64,000 bases of DNA from Branchiostoma belcheri (lineage: Eukaryota; Chordata; Leptocardii; Amphioxiformes; Branchiostomatidae): positions 5,094,999 to 5,158,998 of the forward strand of contig NW_017804353.1 of assembly GCF_001625305.1 (NCBI RefSeq), given 5' to 3'. Positions 1-11,383 of this stretch are shown here, one piece after another. How positions within the stretch are numbered: position 1 is the stretch's first letter; each line of letters starts with the position of its first letter. The notes under the pieces are model-generated. The model searched no databases. It worked only from the letters and a program-made list of their open reading frames with translations, and was not told the DNA's origin. A program made the position numbers and the translations under genes.

Positions 1-3000
1 CGACGTGTGCGGTGTTTTTTAACCCGTCAGAGCCAGACTGCCTGATTTGTGAGCATGTCTCCGTCAGTAACTTACAGTTGTATTTTTAGGACAAACACAA
101 GAAGTCGTAAGTTATTAGGTCGTGTCGTGGCTGGAACTGGCAAACCGCGCCAGAAGCAGTGCCCTACAGAAACCTCTCCTCCCAGAGCAGCCCAGCGGGC
201 TCAACTTACATCCACATCTGCTCCCTGTGTTACTCAATTTGACCTGCCATCATTCGGCCATTGTGTTGCTATGGCAAAGGCAAAGGCGAGACCACTGTGC
301 GTCTGTGATAGCCTAACCAGCCTTACCAAACGATACTTACTACACTTGACGTTGAATTAGAAGTGGCATATTGTTGCACCTGTCTGACATTAATCCTTGT
401 AACGCTATCCTCGGGAGTTATATTCCTGTTGCTCGGCTTACACAGCTTCAGGTGCTTAGTCTGTCCCTGTTAGTCCTTATCGGGACCAACAAGTAATGTT
501 GTCAGTTAGTGGGAGGTGTGTTTGTGTGTATTCTACGTTGCCCTCTGGGCAATTGGAACACCGAACGTCTTCTCGACTTTAGACATGGGAATAGTTTTGC
601 CTAGGCTACTGGAGGCCTGAAAAGACGTTGTTCCCATCCCTTTCCATAGCGTTAGTCTGGAATCCAGCCTTGTTATTAGCCTCCCATGGTTTTCCAGCGA
701 CTGACGCTAACAAGACTGGATTTCAGGCTACGGTAGGGTGTCTTGTATCCACAAACAAGGACATCCTGTGGTCTTTTGGAGAACTACGTAATAGTCAATT
801 ACCTTAATCGACATTTAATTGAGCGATTTCTCCGGGCGGTAAAATGCTTGCTTTGTAAATTGGTAGCTCTTATCCCAAGTGTTTTTCAACTACCAGCTTC
901 ATGCCGTCAACATTAACCATGTTATGGAATTGATTTCCCATGGTTTTCGCCAGCCAACAGGCCCGCGTTGGTACAACAGAACCGCAGGAAACAGGTGAGA
1001 GTGGGGGCCTGGAGGCCAGGGGCCTGCCGTGAAGGCTGGTGACACGGCAGAACTCGGGGTCAATAGTTCGAGACCATACCTGCGATCTCTCCAAAAGTCA
1101 TCAGACTCATGTGGGATCTGAAAAAATGTTACAAATTGACCAATTTCAAGTAGATTGAATATCTCGCGCGACCAGAGCTCCAGAGAAGGCTCATGTACTG
1201 ACTCACACAGTGACGACCTAGACTTTCTCTGCTAGCTAATTGTTCCATTTGCAATTTATTTTCGACCCCAAAGCCGATTACTGGACACTGGACCCAGACC
1301 TTTCTGCTCTGGCAACTTTCTTCGGACGCGGGTTCGCGAGTGTCGCTACAAATTAGGGATTGACATGATGTAGCAGCGATAAGACCTGGCGGCTACCTGT
1401 CTGAAGTTACTGAGGAAACAACCTTTGGGCCCTGGGGTCAGGTCCGTTCACCAGATCACCTGTGTTTGATCAACCATCATGAGAAAACGTCGATTGGACC
1501 GAAAATGGGGAATGAGGAAGACAATGCAGACTATTGTCTGTGTAATCTAGGATCGGCTTTCAAGTCATTTTCTTTGCTTCACTGTCCGGATTAAAATAAC
1601 ACTTTCGCTAGCAATTATTGTCAATGACTACATTGTATTGTATTTTTTTCTTTGGGGAGGGGGATATCCAAGTCTTCACGTGAACTTACCTGGCGGTAAA
1701 ATGACGATAGGTACGGGCTCGACTCTTCCTTGTTCCCGCTTCCCCAGACCCTTCCTACAGAGAACAAGGAAAAAGAAACGAAGATTGATGATACATAAAT
1801 CAGACGGAAATGAGTGCAGAAGATCCACACGAGACCAGTTTACCGTAGGTTAGCGGAAAGGCCACATTTCTCGACACGGGTTATTTGAGTCCGGTCCCCC
1901 CGTAGCCAGGGGGGAGACACCCGTGCGGCGCACATGTGGTCCGGCCTGAGGATCTGGTTTCCTCCACCAGCTATTTGTTGACCTAGACTGCTATGAATAT
2001 TTATCATACAGAAGCCGAGCTTCGTGGGGAGAGGAAGGCACTCGGGGGTTCTCCCGTGCCCCGTTACTAGTGTTAGCTAACCCCACCGCTGTAAGCTCGC
2101 GAGTCGTACGGAATACAAGGGACAGGTTTTCCGCTGAGGGAGGACAGCTCTGCAGTTGTTTGGGGCCACGATTCTCTGGGTAACGTTCAGTTTTCTTCCT
2201 CTTGTATGTGTGGGTGGCTTCAGCCACTCGACATTGTGTACAGTGCCGAGTCATTTTGACCAACACGTTTACCTATCTGATATGCCTTTCGTCTACTCTG
2301 ATTGATACGATGAGAGATCTGGACATTGAGAAGGTGTCAGATGAGTTTAGTTTTGTTCAGACAGGCTGTTGAGCTCGCATGTTTCCTTCATAATTTGTAG
2401 CTTGGCAGTGTGGCTAGTATGAGGTTGTTTCAAGGATGCCGTTGCCAATATAGCGTGCTGGTCTAAATATAGATGTAGTTGGGAGCTTGATATATACGGT
2501 GGGCATGATATATACTGTACAGCATGTTGTGATATTTATGGCGGGTGAACTTCTTGACGCTTGGCCTGAACATACTAGTCCTGTGGTAGAGCGCGGGAAA
2601 TTTCTGGGCGTCCCTTTCCCAGTGTGTATAATGTACATGTATAAGGATAGGAAGTGGACAATAGTCCCATGTGTGACGACTAGATAGTAGATAGTGCATA
2701 CATCGAACTCTTTACATTGCTGTGATTTAGTCCTAATGTTGATATCGTCTGGCATTTAATGTACGGTACACAATGTAACATCCGAAATCTGAACATGCAT
2801 ATTTGCCGATAACAAGCATGCCTAATTAGGATTTTCGGCACAGGGGGCATTCCACTACTTTTACTTTCACGAGAAAGAGGAGTGACATGTGTAGAGATTA
2901 CTGAACAGATTGGATTAGACTTTCGTTTTGACTGGATATGTAAAAGTTTGACGCAACGTAGGTTTCTATAGTGGACGTTTAGTAGGCATTCTGTCGGGCT

Positions 3001-3495
3001 ACTAAAGTTTCTTCAGTGAGTAGAAGCAGGAAACTTCTGTTTTAGATAAAGCCGCGGGAGCCTGCAGGCTGGTGATGGAAAAAGCTGCGGTTTTGTCGGG
3101 TTAACATCACGAAGATCCTCCCGACAGTACCCGGGGTGTTCTACCGGTCCATCTGGCACAGTCCCGCCCATTTACCACAGATCTCACTCTCCGATTTGCA
3201 CAATTAGGAAGCAACCCTTCCCCTTGGAGCAATTTCACATTTTTTGACGGGTTTATTTTTGTAGTATCGCCCTTTCCCTCTCTCTAAAGCCAGGGGCGGG
3301 AACCGCAAAGTTCTGGATCAAAAGGTTAGGGAGCAGGTACTGTGGTGGAGGGGCGGTCTCACCGAACTGTTGCAAGTTTCAACTTAATAGGAAACAGACG
3401 GGCCAGGGTGGACAGGGGAAGGCCTTCTGAAGTCCTGATGACCAACTTTACCAAAAGTAACCGTATAGCCACCATACAGGGACGCTGATTGATGG
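1..3495. other. upstream non-coding region, no gene supported
   Basis: Open frames here are short (the longest about 110 codons), overlap on both strands and resemble no family I recognise. The only structure I see is an imperfect inverted repeat at 652-675 / 708-731. It may be intergenic or belong to a distant 5' intron of the tenascin gene. Confidence 0.6.
652..731. repeat. imperfect inverted repeat (hairpin)
   Basis: Arms 652-675 and 708-731 match as reverse complements at about 20 of 24 positions, around a core reading AATCCAG/CTGGATT, with a 32-nt spacer. No target-site duplication is obvious. It could be a decayed foldback element. Confidence 0.4.
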
Positions 3496-3510
3496 AAGCT
3501 GCATTAAAAG
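3496..3510. repeat. 5' target-site duplication of the non-LTR element
   Basis: The 15-mer AAGCTGCATTAAAAG occurs here and again, identically, at 5531-5545. The two copies flank the reverse-transcriptase element exactly, as expected after target-primed reverse transcription. Confidence 0.9.
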
Positions 3511-5530
3511 AAATTTGGTCACTAAGCTCACCAGAAATGCTGAGGCGACGTACATCCGTGAGGTGATAGAAGATGTAGAGGGTGGTAATACAAGGCGCCT
3601 CTTTTCTTTCGCCAAGTCTGCCTTAGGCAAGGCCTCCACCGGCATCCCGGCTCTGCAAGCCGGGGCCGACATCATAGAAACACCTGAGGACAAAGCAAAT
3701 GCCCTCAACAACTTCTTCATCCAACAAACTGACCTTGACGACAGAAACGACCCCGCTCCCACTTTCCAGCCCAGCATTATCCCCGAAACAATCCTAGACA
3801 CAATCCAACTGACTGAAGATGAGGTACGGCAGCAACTCAAAACCCTAAAGACCGGAAAATCATGCGGCCCGGATGATATCACTCCATACCTCCTAAGACA
3901 GGTAGCAGACACCATATCTGCACCCCTGACACGGCTCTTCAACACATCACTTACCTTCGGACAAGTCCCTTCTGGTTGGAAAGAGGCTAATGTAACGCCT
4001 ATCTACAAGGCCGGAGACCGCCACCATGCAAATAACTACAGACCAATTTCTCTGCTCAACACAATCCCAAAAGTGCTGGAAACACTAGTAAATAAATACC
4101 TAATGCAACAAATCACTCCGATATTGTCCCAGCACCAGAGCGGATTCAGGACCAAGGACAACACCACGCTTCAACTGGCCCGCCTGGTAGATGAATGGAC
4201 CAGGGCAATGGACAGAGGGGAAGTCGTGGGATGTGTTTTCCTTGACCTGAGGAAAGCTTTCGACAAGGTCTGGCACAAAGGTCTCCTTGCCAAACTATGT
4301 GCCCACGGAATACGCGGACCTATCCTCCAATGGTTCCACAGTTATCTATCCGAAAGGCGACAACGTGTGGTCATACAGGGCGGAACATCTGAATGGAAAT
4401 CGCCCCTTGCCGGCGTCCCCCAAGGGTCCGTTCTTGGGCCCACCCTGTTCATCCTGTATATCAACGACATAACATCTTGTTGTACACAGTGTTCTCCTAA
4501 CTTGTTTGCTGATGATACTTCACTGTCCACCAGTAACAGGTCAATCCAATGTGTAGTCACCTCACTTAACAGAGACCTGTGCTCTGTATCAAACTGGCTC
4601 ACACAGTGGAAACTCGAAGCAAACAGGGATAAGTGCAAGGTGATGTACATCACAACTCGTAACATCCCAAGGCCCCTTGTACCAGTCACTCTGGGTGGAA
4701 CTACCCTGGAAGTTGTTGCTTGTTACAAACATCTAGGTGTCACCTTAACGAACACACTCTCCTGGTCCAAGCACATCGATACAATTTCCACCAAGTCAAG
4801 ACGATCTGCTGGCCTACTGTGTGCACTAAGAAAGAAGGTGCCAAGTGACATCCTACTCAGGCTATATAAGACCATTACACGACCTGGCCTTGAGTATGCC
4901 AACATCGTCTGGGCGGGACTCACCAAGAGCGACGAACGGAAACTGGAGTCTGTACAATACCAAACTGTCAGACTGATCAGTGGACAACATGGACTCCCTT
5001 ATCCCTCCTACCAAACCTTGTACACCCAACTGTCCCTTCCATCACTACAGTTTAGACGGAGATTCCATACCGTCACCACCCTGTACAAGCTCCTTAACGG
5101 CCACTGTCCGCCACACCTCCAAACCCTGATACCCAGAACCCGTGCATCTGCTACTGAGTCTCGCTATCCCCTCAGGAACAGCAACCACCTGACTGTTGAA
5201 CTTGCCAAAACCACCAGAGGCCAGAGAACATTCTTTCACCGAGCAACGTCACTCTGGAACACTCTCTCCAATGACGCTCGCAATGCCACCACTATTGCCT
5301 CCTTTAAAAGGAAGCTATGGGACTCTCTAGGCGACCCTTATAAGCCTTAGGTGTATGACCCTGACCTCTCCACGTTAATGTAATGTATTGTATTGTTGTA
5401 TCGTGCGTGTCAATGTTTGTCCTGTCGGCAGGGCAAGCCCTTAATAATAGCCACCTGGCTAGTTGGGCTGCCCTGGCCGTACAATCTGTCTTTTTACGGC
5501 CAAACGAATAAAGAAAAAAAAGAATAAAGA
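3511..5530 (+). mobile_element. 5'-truncated non-LTR (LINE) retrotransposon, CR1/L2/Jockey-like
   Basis: The element is delimited by 15-bp target-site duplications (3496-3510 and 5531-5545). It starts inside the coding region, lacks the upstream apurinic-type endonuclease normal for these LINEs, and carries the reverse transcriptase, about 180 nt of 3' UTR and an A-rich tail in which GAATAAAG occurs twice around an A run. Loss of the 5' end is the usual result of incomplete target-primed reverse transcription. The frame is open throughout, so the insertion looks young, but a copy without endonuclease is not expected to move on its own. Clade is not resolved beyond CR1/L2/Jockey-like. Confidence 0.9.
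3512..5350 (+). CDS. partial reverse transcriptase ORF of the LINE element
   Basis: About 612 codons without a stop, ending in TAG. The reverse transcriptase (RVT_1) is recognisable from GKSCGPDDIT and NYRPISLLN in the N-terminal half, through GCVFLDLRKAFDKVWH, to VPQGSVLGPTLFILYINDI and the catalytic FADDTSL box (Asp-Asp codons 4511-4516). The C-terminal part has the YKHLGVTL and LYKTITRPGLEYANIVW motifs usual in LINE proteins. There is no start codon because the 5' end was lost on insertion; the frame runs straight in from the target-site junction. The protein would reverse-transcribe element RNA at a nicked target, but this copy is probably not expressed. Confidence 0.88.
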   Translation, partial: NLVTKLTRNAEATYIREVIEDVEGGNTRRLFSFAKSALGKASTGIPALQAGADIIETPEDKANALNNFFIQQTDLDDRNDPAPTFQPSIIPETILDTIQLTEDEVRQQLKTLKTGKSCGPDDITPYLLRQVADTISAPLTRLFNTSLTFGQVPSGWKEANVTPIYKAGDRHHANNYRPISLLNTIPKVLETLVNKYLMQQITPILSQHQSGFRTKDNTTLQLARLVDEWTRAMDRGEVVGCVFLDLRKAFDKVWHKGLLAKLCAHGIRGPILQWFHSYLSERRQRVVIQGGTSEWKSPLAGVPQGSVLGPTLFILYINDITSCCTQCSPNLFADDTSLSTSNRSIQCVVTSLNRDLCSVSNWLTQWKLEANRDKCKVMYITTRNIPRPLVPVTLGGTTLEVVACYKHLGVTLTNTLSWSKHIDTISTKSRRSAGLLCALRKKVPSDILLRLYKTITRPGLEYANIVWAGLTKSDERKLESVQYQTVRLISGQHGLPYPSYQTLYTQLSLPSLQFRRRFHTVTTLYKLLNGHCPPHLQTLIPRTRASATESRYPLRNSNHLTVELAKTTRGQRTFFHRATSLWNTLSNDARNATTIASFKRKLWDSLGDPYKP

Positions 5531-5545
5531 AAGCTGCATTAAAAG
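5531..5545. repeat. 3' target-site duplication of the non-LTR element
   Basis: Second copy of the 15-mer at 3496-3510, immediately after the A-rich element tail. Confidence 0.9.
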
Positions 5546-5990
5546 CTAATCCAAGCCGATTCCTACCCCATGGCACGAGGGGCGAAGGTCTTAACTTTAA
5601 GTTTAACAAGATGGAAACATGAGGTGGCAGACATTAGCAAACAGAGCAGCGGACAAGTAACATCAGCGCCGCAGACGGCAGGAATCTAGCGGGGTGCTGC
5701 CGTCCGCGTCAGAAATGGCGCTGTTTGTCCACAAGGCTCTAAAAAGACAACCGAGAGCATGCAAATTTGAAAGAGAAGAGTCTGCGTCTGGTGAAGATCC
5801 GTACGGCACACAGCGGTACACCGCGTGTTGGGAACCGGATCTGTCAGTCAACAGCCCAACCGTGAGAACAGGCCCGAGACTTGTTTGTTTACATCGCTGA
5901 TGAGCAGTTTGGCCTTGTCGGCCTGTCATTTGTGCAACTTAATCAAAACCACAGGCATGTTTCTTCAACATTTAACCTTTTTTGATACCC

Positions 5991-6033
5991 GTATAGTCAT
6001 TGCCAGAACGACCCGTTGTGGCAATGGCTATAC
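5991..6033. repeat. hairpin, 15-bp arms
   Basis: GTATAGTCATTGCCA (5991-6005) and TGGCAATGGCTATAC (6019-6033) are reverse complements at 14 of 15 positions around a 13-nt loop. No flanking duplication seen. Confidence 0.6.
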
Positions 6034-7988
6034 AGACGTTTGGTAAACGTACTATAAGTTGTTTCCGTTTTTAGAGTTATGACAGATGGGTTCTGTGCCC
6101 TGTACCTTGTATGTTATCACAAAATCATGTTTGATGTCCGTAGACTTGTTTTGACTGGTGACGCTTATGTATTTTTGTTTCACTTTTCACAACAAATGTG
6201 CGCTTCATGGTCAAAACAATAATATCCCATGGAAAGAAACCCTTTTATCACGGCTATTCTACCATGGGAATTTTAAACATTTAAAATATTGTTTAAAGGT
6301 GAGAAAAGGGAATACGATATTCTTCATCAAAACGCGTCTAAATTCAGAACCATAAGCAATAAATAAACTTTTACAGCATATATAAATGTCACTTCTGGCA
6401 GTGATGAGTAGTTACGACAAGCGTTCTACATGACATCCTTGCCCTCCGACCTCTTGCGGTGTCCGGGGGTATTTCACAGTTCAATGTCGGCGTGCAGAAG
6501 GCGGGTAACAACAAATAGAACCCACTCACCCTATTTGGTAGCCCATCTTGGCCATGAGCCTGGAGCCTACGCCCTGTGGGAGCGGAAGAGAAGAGAAGCG
6601 GTGTTAGTTCAGTAAAACCAGTGTTAGTTCACATGTGGACGTTCATTGTGGCTCAGATGATGGGTTTGTTGTCCTGCCCTGACGGGTACAAGGCGCTGGT
6701 CAAGTTTATGACCTTTTATGCACGGGGAGCCTCGCCTGCTATAATAAGAGACGGCAAGAAGTCATACACATTATGGCAAAAGTACAAAGTTCCGGATTAC
6801 AAGCATTGGCTGGCTCTAGAAGACAAAGTCGACTTGCCAAAACTAAAAACAGCTGCCAAACTTCCCGTCCATAAATTATTTGTCAGAACTGTACTCGTCC
6901 GGCTTAATGAAAGGAAAACAACTGGCTAAACACAGACTCTCGTGGGAAAAAGCAGCACAGTGTGGTGGTCTGAGAAAAAAAAAACGAACATCGCTGCAAT
7001 ACAATCTTGGCTTCTTTTCCCTTGTAGATACTAGGCGTTCTAATTTCTAGTTTGTGACCCCAAACTGCCATATCCTGCATCAGAGTACGTAAATAAAAGG
7101 CAAAGAGGTAGATATTGGATTAGCCATATGTCCTGTAATGGGTAAAGTGAGGGGTAAGAGTAGAGTACAGTTAAGTCGTCAGTCATGCAAGAAATATATA
7201 TATACGGTATTTTATATATTCTTCAACACGTTAACGTTATCGCCAGTAAAAGGGATAGAGGAGGCCTGTTCCCCCTGCCCTTCATCTTGTGTCGTCTTGA
7301 CATCTGTTCTAATGACATCTATCTCGTACTAACAACACAGGAGACGGGCTGTCGGCAGGTCCTTTCGTTATGTGTGGCCCCATAAAGTCAATCACTATCA
7401 GTGCAGACCTGTTGGAGAAAATCCCACGGCTTAAAGACGGAGTTAAATCATTCCAAGGAGACAGTTTGCACTACATCTTCTCTTCTCACATAGCTTTGTT
7501 TAGATCCTCCTGTGGATAGGGACTAGGGACAGGCTTAGCCGTTATGCAAGCTTATCTGTACAAGAATGCCAAGCACGAAAATCACTTTCAATTAGCTCGA
7601 AATTAAGCTGAACTAATCCCGCTGTTACGTTACCATAAGTTGGTGACAGCGATACTACTCATGCCCTTATCGAGTATTTTACACATGGCGATAGAAAGGC
7701 ATGTGTAGATCATGCCTAACGCTCTTTCACTTATTGTGTAGACAAATGTTGACATATCATTAGCGTCTTGTTGTAGATATTTGTATGTTGGTTGACAGCT
7801 GTGGTGGAGGTGTGTTTTGTTTAATTGCTTGGAGAGTCTTGACCTTTATCTATTGTATTTTGTTTTTTGGAAAATGAGCCAAGACACGTTAGGCACAGGT
7901 ACCGTTTGTAGTGGAACTTCTAACGGGTTTTTCCTGCATGGGTAGCCTGTAGCCAATTGCCCGTGTACTTGAGTCATGGGTTAGGCTA

Positions 7989-8088
7989 GCCTAAAATTCA
8001 GCCATGTTGTTGATAGCTATAGGTTCGCTCCTAGAAATTCCAATTTTTCGGGGGAGTGGACCATAACTAAGAAGGCTGAATTTTAGGC
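7989..8088. repeat. 100-bp foldback element with perfect 15-bp terminal inverted repeats
   Basis: GCCTAAAATTCAGCC at 7989-8003 is the exact reverse complement of 8074-8088. The interior is non-coding. The size and arms are MITE-like, but no target duplication is visible. Confidence 0.55.
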
Positions 8089-8380
8089 AAATACTAACAT
8101 TGTATTCTATTTCCAATTATGTCCTACCGACATGGTAACCGCCTGAAAATGTTTGTTTGTCTGCAAATATACAAGAAAATACTTTCCCTGGGACAAGGAC
8201 CGGGAGTTGTCCTGTCGTTTTCTTTGCTTTGATAAGATATAATTAGCTCCATGTTCAGGGAGCTCCCGGGAAGAAATACTGTACTTTCATCAACGCGCCC
8301 TCATTATGAGTAATTATGAAAATATAAGACTTTCGAAACACACGATTCTCAGAGACATCTGTACAGCAGTTCTGTCGTTA

Positions 8381-8398
8381 ATGACGGAAAACCGTCAT
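8381..8398. repeat. small perfect hairpin
   Basis: ATGACGG (8381-8387) and CCGTCAT (8392-8398) around an AAAA loop. It lies about 2 kb upstream of the tenascin start; no role is evident. Confidence 0.4.
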
Positions 8399-10197
8399 AG
8401 CTAATTTCCTTCTAAAAAGTGTCTACTTCGCCTTCAGCGATCCATCGAGTAAAGAACATCTGGCGGCGCGAGTACAGCTATATTTTCCTTGTGCTTTTTT
8501 TTTGTATCACTGAATGATTGCTTGATCGTCGTAATTTCAACCTTGTCATGCCATCAGCTATTCAGTTCGCCATCAAAATTTAGCTCTGGGTTGACGTCAG
8601 ACTAGCCAAGGCAATCATAAATTTACTCCCTAACTTTGCTTTGTTAACTTAAAAAAAACTTTCCATGTTATATGATACTATAAGTTTCTATATGTAGACC
8701 ACAATATAAACCATGGCTTGTTTTCTTCGTTACGTGTGTCATTGACGTCGACAAGAGCAAGTCTACACTACGAAAACAAACAGTAGTTGCCGCGGTGTGC
8801 AGCCCTGCGAGCCAGGATCATCCCCCTCCCCCAGCTGCCCTGCACACACCGACCTGTAAATAATCATCGGCACGTCAGCGAAAAGACCAATATTTTACTA
8901 GCAACCGCCGGCGAAACCAAATTGGGAGCAGGAGTTGTTATGTCTGCACGGCCCGCGGACACATGGGAACGGACACGGTGGGAACTCGGAGTTGCTTCAA
9001 AAGCTCGGTGCTCAGAAAAAGTGGAACAGATTACACGTAAGAAGCGTGTCGTTCGAGATTTCTGTGATGCGAAATTAATTGATTCAACGGGACTATGGTC
9101 ATCCCTGTTGAAAATTATTCATAGACTACGTGACTTAAAAAAAAGTATGTCACAAATTATCGTCCACCATCTTTATCGAAGACACACCCTATTCACCTCA
9201 TCATCAACAAGACGAAAATACCGCTGAATTAGAAAGAATTACCTATTCAATTAAAAAATAGTTTTTGCTACTCTGACAAAATCGACGAGGCATCGTAACC
9301 TTCAACTTCAAAGCAAATCCCTTTTAAAAGATAACGGATCCGATAACGACATTTTAGATGTAACGATACATCTGGTCACGGTCAAATGCATATAAACTTC
9401 TATGTACATTCTCCGTCCTTGCGGAACCCTGTACTGTACAGAAAACTGGAGCGATTACAAGCTCCATAACAGTTGGATTTACCGACAGAATCTTTCAATT
9501 GAACCACGGAAAGCACGCCAAAGATAGTGAGTACATCTTAATCCTATGAACGAGACACCGCGGGTATTCCAGAAAGTCTTCAATGATGATCGACTACCTA
9601 GTACCACATTTGAGACGAGGCAGGCGCTGGTTAAACCCGGGATCAGTTCTTCCGTCTGGCATTACCTAACCCCAACGGATTGCTGTAGATATTTGATAGC
9701 ACCATGGTCATTGTCAAGGCCTCATTACGATCAAGTGTAAGGTTACAGTTATCGTCGGGGGAAATCACACGACTGTGTGATGGGAAGTGTGTCGTTCCCT
9801 GGCCGGTATCAGGTTTGGTCAAACAATTATCGTGGTCAAATGTTGGTCTTAATTCTTAATCCCTGTTAGTAAAAATGTGTACCCTGTACATGCTGTGCAC
9901 GAGGTCAACTTCTTCAGATACGAGGCGATATTCTGTTACTTTCATGCTGTTCTGAACGGTGCGGATCCCGACAACGCACTGCACCCTTCCCGTGACCCAG
10001 CTCCCGACTTGCCATCTTGACTAAGATCCTTGATTCTTCAATAAATTTCCCAAGGCCTGTAAGTCGTTTGGGAAAATTACACGTGGATCTGCTTTACCCA
10101 TGCGCGCTAACCCTCTCCCGTTGACCCAAATTGACCTGTATCAAGTGGAATGTCATCCTGCTGGAATTAATACGAAACTTCTATCTTTGATCTGCAG

Positions 10198-10425
10198 GTA
10201 GAGAAATCCAACACAGACGCAGGCCAGGGCTGTCATCGGCAACTGCGACGTCTTCGCCAATAGAGTCCAGAAGCCGACGGAAGCTCAGAAACACCTGCTG
10301 AGGATTTCTTATTCATGCCCATTCTGGGCTGGATGGACCTGTAGTGCTGCGAGTGATATCACAAGCCAACGTTTGTATCATTTCGTGTTCAGTGGATTCC
10401 TTGAACTCGAGACTGCTGCTTCAAC
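10198..10425 (+). other. TN: tenascin 5' UTR part of the first coding exon, with a short upstream ORF
   Basis: A good acceptor (ctttgatctgcag, AG at 10196-10197) precedes this stretch, suggesting that the coding exon begins here and that a non-coding exon lies upstream, as in vertebrate tenascins. An upstream ATG at 10315 opens a 9-codon ORF ending with TAG at 10342-10344, before the main ATG. The exon start is inferred only from the splice consensus. Confidence 0.5.
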
Positions 10426-11383
10426 ATGGGAGGATACGCGGCGATTGTTGCGGTCCTGTTGAGTACATTGCTAAGATGCGGGAATACGGTTCCTGTTCAG
10501 GGGGATTCACAAAGTGTGGCGAACGCTTCCAAGCCGATCATCTCTACTGCTAGCGTCAACACCCCCGCCGGTGGGATGGTCTTCAACCATGTTTACAACA
10601 TCAACGTGCCGCCGGTGCTGTGCGCCAGAGGCGGCGCCGACGGGCAGGTGACGAAAACGTCGGGCACGGTGGAGGTGGGAGAGGGCGGCGACGGCGCGCC
10701 GTTCCTCGCCAACACCTTCGTGCCAGGCGGTGGAAGCGGAGGATGCTGCAACAACAACGGCGGCGGAGCCGGCGGGGATTTGTTGAACGGGGAGACGGGA
10801 TCTCTGGTCACGGCTCTGCAGGAAAGCACGGAGGATCTCAAGAAGCAACTCGCGGAGCTGCTGAAGGAGTTCGAGCAGTTCAAGCAGTCATGTGGATGCG
10901 TCGGAGCACAGGGCCAGCCCGGCGTTTGCGACCCGACGTGCAAGTACGGGAAATGCGTGAACGGCAGGTGTGTGTGCGACGAGGGCTTCACAGGTGACGA
11001 CTGCTCGGAGCGTGCCTGTCCTGACAACTGCAAGGACCGCGGCGACTGCGTCAACGGCGTCTGCGTCTGTAAACCTGGATTTACCGGGGCCGATTGTTCG
11101 CAGAGAGCGTGTGTGCCCGACTGTGGGGACCGCGGCCGCTGCGTGGATGGCGTGTGCCAGTGCGAGCCAGGGTTCGAAGGCCCCACCTGTACGTCCCGTT
11201 CGTGCCCAGGTAACTGCATGGGCAGGGGAGTATGTGTCGACGGAGTCTGCCAGTGCGAGCCTGCCTTTACCGGCCCGGATTGCTCTTCACCCAGCTGCCC
11301 CAACGACTGTTTCGGCAGAGGTGTTTGTGTCGACGGCGTGTGCCAGTGCGAGCCCGGCTACTTTGGCGAGAACTGCGCAGCAG
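10426..11383 (+). CDS. TN: tenascin N-terminal exon: signal peptide, assembly domain, coiled coil, five EGF repeats
   Basis: 319 codons plus one base (phase 1 end), donor GTAGGT. Residues 1-26 form a hydrophobic signal peptide. The FNHVYNI motif at about 53-59 marks the tenascin assembly region. A Gly-rich segment with a Cys pair at 107-108 precedes heptads (about 127-155) for coiled-coil trimerisation, then a CGC motif at 156-158 that in tenascins contributes to interchain disulphides. Five EGF repeats of the 31-residue tenascin type fill 168-319, all in one exon as in vertebrates. EGF-2 contains RGD at 205-207 inside KDRGDC. The ATG at 10426 is chosen because it gives the signal peptide. 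The exon is markedly GC-rich. Confidence 0.93.

Larger units (their letters stand above)
5546..10197. other. non-coding region upstream of the tenascin coding exon
   Basis: No gene supported. Open frames at about 6576-6929 and 8787-9227 have no recognisable domain. In other tenascins the first exon is non-coding, so a promoter and leader exon may lie here or further upstream, but I could not place either. Small hairpins occur at 5991-6033 and 8381-8398, and a foldback at 7989-8088. Confidence 0.5.

Noticed and set aside
6576-6929. 117-codon + frame upstream of tenascin
   Set aside because: No recognisable domain, no splice or promoter support; length is possible by chance.
8787-9227. 146-codon + frame
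   Set aside because: Low-complexity basic composition without family features; not supported as a gene.
9764-9781. ATCACAC-GACT-GTGTGAT hairpin as a regulatory site
   Set aside because: A 7-bp palindrome is expected by chance in a window of this size and nothing nearby gives it a role.
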